Shown in pieces: positions 13,055 through 15,767 of a stretch of 15,767 nt of DNA. The notes under the pieces were generated by a model, which searched no databases, was not told the origin of the DNA, and worked only from the letters and a program-made list of their open reading frames with translations. The DNA is from RUG11867 sp964472425 (GTDB lineage: Bacteria > Bacillota_I > Bacilli_A > RF39 > UBA660). The translations under genes and the position numbers were made by a program. The DNA lies in the NCBI GenBank assembly GCA_964472425.1, contig CAYYLF010000032.1:1-15767 (forward strand). The letters run 5' to 3'. Each line of letters starts with the position of its first letter. Position 1 is the stretch's first letter.

Positions 13055-15631
13055 TCAGAATTGTATTTCTTTTTTGTAAGTTTCGACCGTATTTTTGTTT
13101 TCTATGGTAGTTATAATTTCTCGTTCGAGCCCGTACAATTCTTTCATTATGAGTATGTTTATGAGTTGGTCACGGGGTATGCTAAACAGGGTGTCGAGCT
13201 TGTCGCGGTCGTCGCGTTTCCTACTTTGCTCTATCTTCTCGAGTGTCGAGTCGATTTCGTCATCTTCTGCGAGGCCAATCCATTTGGAAATTATTCTTTT
13301 CGCTTCGATTACTATGTCCATTTTTTCACTTTCACTTATGTCGTCTCTGTTCGCAAGGACCATAATGTCGTCGATTACGTCGCGAATTCCGTCGTTTTCC
13401 GGTCGCAAGGATTGGTCGACTTCTAGGATGACTTCTTTATATTCGTGGAGTTTATCTAAAAATTGTCTTTTCTTCTCGGAGGCGAGTCTTTTTTTAATCG
13501 ATGGTTCGATTAAAGGACTTACACTATTTAGAATCGCTTGAAGGTCTTCGAGAATGCTTTGGTGGTCGTCGGTCGTCGAATTTTCGAACATCTTTTTCTT
13601 GTGTTTTTCGATGATGTCGTTTAAGCGCTTTTTGAATTCGCGCGAGTCACTCTCGTCCATTTTATCGAGACTAGCTGACAAGTAACGAATTGCGTTCGAG
13701 ATTATGTCGTCGGATTGTCCATTTAAAGATTTTAGGAGTGGCTCTTTGGCTCGCACTTTGTCGAACAATGAATCGAGACTAAGAGCGAAGTTAGTCGATG
13801 GTTTAATCTTTAGAGGTATTTCGCTTTGGAGAAATCGTGTGAGAGCGCTCGAAGTTTCGGCAATCGAGTCATCGATGAGTTGATGAAGCTCGTTTGCGAC
13901 ATTGTCGATTTTGTAGTATTGTGAAATAGCTACAATATAGGATATTTTCTCTTCTGGCGTCCTTGGGTCTTCTTGGTAAATTCGACAAGGCTCGGCGATG
14001 AGAGTTTTATAGTGTTTCAGTTGCTCGAGAAATTCGACGGAGTTGTCAGCTTTCAGTTCGGAAAGGATGTTTTTTAGTCTCATCAAAAGAATAGCTTTCT
14101 GGAATTTTGGAGTTGGAACATCCTTAATCAAATTTATTCCCTCGGTGTGTTCGATTGTGAATACTGTCGGCAAGAGGCCTAGAGAGGTCGAGTACGAATT
14201 TAAGAGTTCGGTTACCTTGGCTTCGACTTTTTGGCCATCTCGAAATGCAAGAAGAGGAATTACAGTTCTAATCTCGGCGACGAGTTCGACAATTTCGTTC
14301 GACGGTTGTTCTTCTTTTATGTTCAATTTTTGTAGTTCGGGAGTTGTGGTTTTCTGTTCACTTAAAACTACCTCAAGTTTTATAGGAAGTCCTGGGCCAA
14401 TTCTTTTGTTGGTTTTTCTGTCCTCTCTCTTCGTCTTTTCAATTTTTTTTCTAAACTCTTTTAAACTCGTTTCGTCGAGTTCTTGCCCGACCAAAATAAC
14501 TTTACGTAGTTTGGAAAGATAATTTCGACTCAAACATTCGTGTACGGCGTTTAGATTTTTCGTTTCCAAATAAATCGTCATTTCTTTTATCGGTTTGGTG
14601 GTGCTCATCGAGACTCTTTGGAGATTTGTTTCGTGTACAGCAATATTTTTAAAGGTATTCCCATAAAAAGCTTCCCAGTCAAAGCTCTTGCACGGATAAG
14701 GCATCTCTAAAGTGGTCAAGAAGTTATTTGCAAAAGCTTTGTATCCGATTTTTTCGACTGAAGCTGGAATGGTGATGCGAGCAAGGGAGTTATCGTCAAA
14801 AGCAAAGTCCTCTATCACTTTCAAGGATTCCGGTAGATGTACTTTTTTGAGTTTTTTAGAGCGAAAACAGTTTCCGGTTATCACAGTGACTCCCTCGGGA
14901 ATGATGACCTCTTCAGAATCGCCGTAGTATCCTTCCAGAACGCCATCTTTGATGGACCATTCTTCGTCTTCGAGAGAAAAGCCGTTTCGATATTTTTCGT
15001 AGGTGTCTTCAGCTTCGTATAGAATCCCAAGAATTTTTTTACCGAAGAGGTCGAAGTTTTGTGCATAGTTTAAGGGTCTAGAAAGAATGTATATTTTTTT
15101 TAGACGGCTTGTATCTTCGTCGGTCAAGTTCGCGAGCATGGCTACGATTCTTTTACTAGTCTCTTCATTATCGCCTTTACAATTGATTATATTTATTTCT
15201 TCTACTTGGCAGCCAAATTTTGCTTCGAAGTTTTCAAATAAATTCTCATTTGGATATACGGTCATCTTTTTAATCGCACAGTTAGTGAAAGCGCCAGGCT
15301 CGACGTCTTTTATGGTCGAAGGCAATTCTATTTCTGTGAGGAATGTATTGCCATGGCAAGACCCTGCTTCTATATTTTCTACTCCCTCTTGAAAGATGAT
15401 TTTGGATAAGTTTTGGTGGTCCAATGTGGTATGGGGAATACTTTTTATCGTTCCGCGTACTATCAAGGTGCGGGCTGTGTTAGCGTTGGGTTTTTTAATA
15501 GGGCCTAGCGAATTTATCCTCAGATATTTTGCATTTGGTGGAGTAACTATCCTCAGGCGGTCATCGTGGCATCCTATTATCGCGTCTTTTTCGACAAGCC
15601 ATTTTGTATCTTTCATATTTGTATTTTTCAT
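13055..15631 (-). CDS. BspA-type leucine-rich-repeat protein with helical C-terminal half (858 aa)
   Basis: Two blocks of BspA-like (LRR_5) repeats are visible, at about 56-125 and 225-345. Units have the pattern LPxSLKVIEDFAF and IPASVEKIGYKAF, in which a surface residue precedes an I-x-x-x-A-F turn. The region from about 385 to the end has no repeats. It is strongly helical, charged, and rich in Glu, Lys, Leu and Asp, and I do not recognise it. There is no signal peptide, membrane segment or sortase motif, so the protein should stay in the cytoplasm, unlike classical surface BspA proteins. The ATG at 15631 is preceded by a G-rich site (AGGGGGA) six bases away; a second ATG lies five codons later. 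It has its own promoter and is probably monocistronic. A scaffold or protein-binding role is likely for the repeats, but the function is unknown. Confidence 0.85.
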   Translation of the reverse strand: MKNTNMKDTKWLVEKDAIIGCHDDRLRIVTPPNAKYLRINSLGPIKKPNANTARTLIVRGTIKSIPHTTLDHQNLSKIIFQEGVENIEAGSCHGNTFLTEIELPSTIKDVEPGAFTNCAIKKMTVYPNENLFENFEAKFGCQVEEINIINCKGDNEETSKRIVAMLANLTDEDTSRLKKIYILSRPLNYAQNFDLFGKKILGILYEAEDTYEKYRNGFSLEDEEWSIKDGVLEGYYGDSEEVIIPEGVTVITGNCFRSKKLKKVHLPESLKVIEDFAFDDNSLARITIPASVEKIGYKAFANNFLTTLEMPYPCKSFDWEAFYGNTFKNIAVHETNLQRVSMSTTKPIKEMTIYLETKNLNAVHECLSRNYLSKLRKVILVGQELDETSLKEFRKKIEKTKREDRKTNKRIGPGLPIKLEVVLSEQKTTTPELQKLNIKEEQPSNEIVELVAEIRTVIPLLAFRDGQKVEAKVTELLNSYSTSLGLLPTVFTIEHTEGINLIKDVPTPKFQKAILLMRLKNILSELKADNSVEFLEQLKHYKTLIAEPCRIYQEDPRTPEEKISYIVAISQYYKIDNVANELHQLIDDSIAETSSALTRFLQSEIPLKIKPSTNFALSLDSLFDKVRAKEPLLKSLNGQSDDIISNAIRYLSASLDKMDESDSREFKKRLNDIIEKHKKKMFENSTTDDHQSILEDLQAILNSVSPLIEPSIKKRLASEKKRQFLDKLHEYKEVILEVDQSLRPENDGIRDVIDDIMVLANRDDISESEKMDIVIEAKRIISKWIGLAEDDEIDSTLEKIEQSRKRDDRDKLDTLFSIPRDQLINILIMKELYGLEREIITTIENKNTVETYKKEIQF

Positions 15632-15637
15632 AGAAAT

Positions 15638-15654
15638 CCCCCTTTTCGATGGGG
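15638..15654 (-). promoter_or_regulatory. Leader hairpin covering the ribosome binding site
   Basis: In the short leader of the leucine-rich-repeat gene, CCCC can pair with the GGGG(G) of the ribosome binding site (loop ATCGAAAA, 8 bases). If the transcript begins a few bases into CCCC the stem is shortened, so any effect depends on the exact start. Confidence 0.3.
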
Positions 15655-15657
15655 TTT

Positions 15658-15686
15658 ATTATAACACACTTAAGGTTAACGTGCAA
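15658..15686 (-). promoter_or_regulatory. Extended -10 promoter of the leucine-rich-repeat gene
   Basis: TG-T-TATAAT (TATAAT at plus 15658-15663) forms an extended -10 box. A weak -35 box, TTGCAC (plus 15681-15686), lies 17 bases upstream. The start of transcription would fall near 15651, giving a leader of about 20 bases. Confidence 0.65.
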
Positions 15687-15719
15687 GGGAATCGAAGGAT
15701 GGAGATGAAATCTGTGAAT

Positions 15720-15767
15720 TCTCAAACTAAATGCCCGTCAAATCAAAAACGGGCATTTAGTTTGAGA
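15720..15767. terminator. Perfect 18-bp inverted repeat, probable bidirectional terminator
   Basis: TCTCAAACTAAATGCCCG (15720-15737) and its exact reverse complement (15750-15767) flank a 12-base loop. The loop-side ends are GC-rich and the outer parts T/A-rich on both strands, as in two-way intrinsic terminators. It touches the window edge and may be longer. It probably ends the transcript of a gene beyond the window that is read in the same direction. Confidence 0.65.

Overview
The window looks like a low-GC Bacillota (Firmicutes) chromosome, possibly one of the uncultured gut Bacilli. That placement is inferred from the tilS-ftsH pair, the AGGAGG-type ribosome binding sites, the TTGAAA/TATAAT promoters and the A+T-rich genes. 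TGA is used as a stop, so this is not a mycoplasma-type code. Every gene I can support lies on the minus strand, so the window reads from high to low coordinates.

Conserved part (about 15767 down to 9551). A long perfect inverted repeat at the right edge looks like the terminator of an upstream gene. Next comes a monocistronic gene for an 858-residue cytoplasmic BspA-type leucine-rich-repeat protein with a long helical C-terminal half. A short gap holding a hairpin and possibly the decayed end of another gene precedes tilS (tRNA-Ile lysidine synthetase). tilS overlaps ftsH (membrane AAA+ zinc protease) by 14 bases, and an intrinsic terminator ends the pair.

Accessory part (about 9511 down to 1). 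A 419-base control region with two candidate promoters and small repeated elements leads into four linked units. (1) A 168-residue protein with a C-terminal sigma-region-4-like helix-turn-helix resembles phage late regulators of the ArpU type. It is followed at once by a strong terminator-like hairpin and a perfect 18-bp palindrome. (2) A 195-residue phage tail-collar/tail-fibre-tip protein. (3) A 2133-residue DNRLRE-RHS/YD-repeat polymorphic toxin without a signal peptide. It lies 12 bases after gene 2 and in the same frame. (4) Two overlapping, mutually paralogous genes for small membrane-anchored proteins, the best candidates for immunity to the RHS C-terminal toxin. Beyond these are an open fragment with no start codon and the beginning of another small membrane protein with a very good ribosome binding site. 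This tail has the layout expected of a displaced toxin end plus its immunity gene.

Working hypothesis (inference): this is a contact- or delivery-dependent toxin locus in which a phage-type transcription regulator and a phage receptor-binding tip protein have been recruited to express, and perhaps display or deliver, an RHS-encapsulated toxin. The toxin end and immunity genes have been exchanged at the 3' edge. No other tail, capsid, integrase or portal genes are present, so this is not a recognisable prophage within the window.
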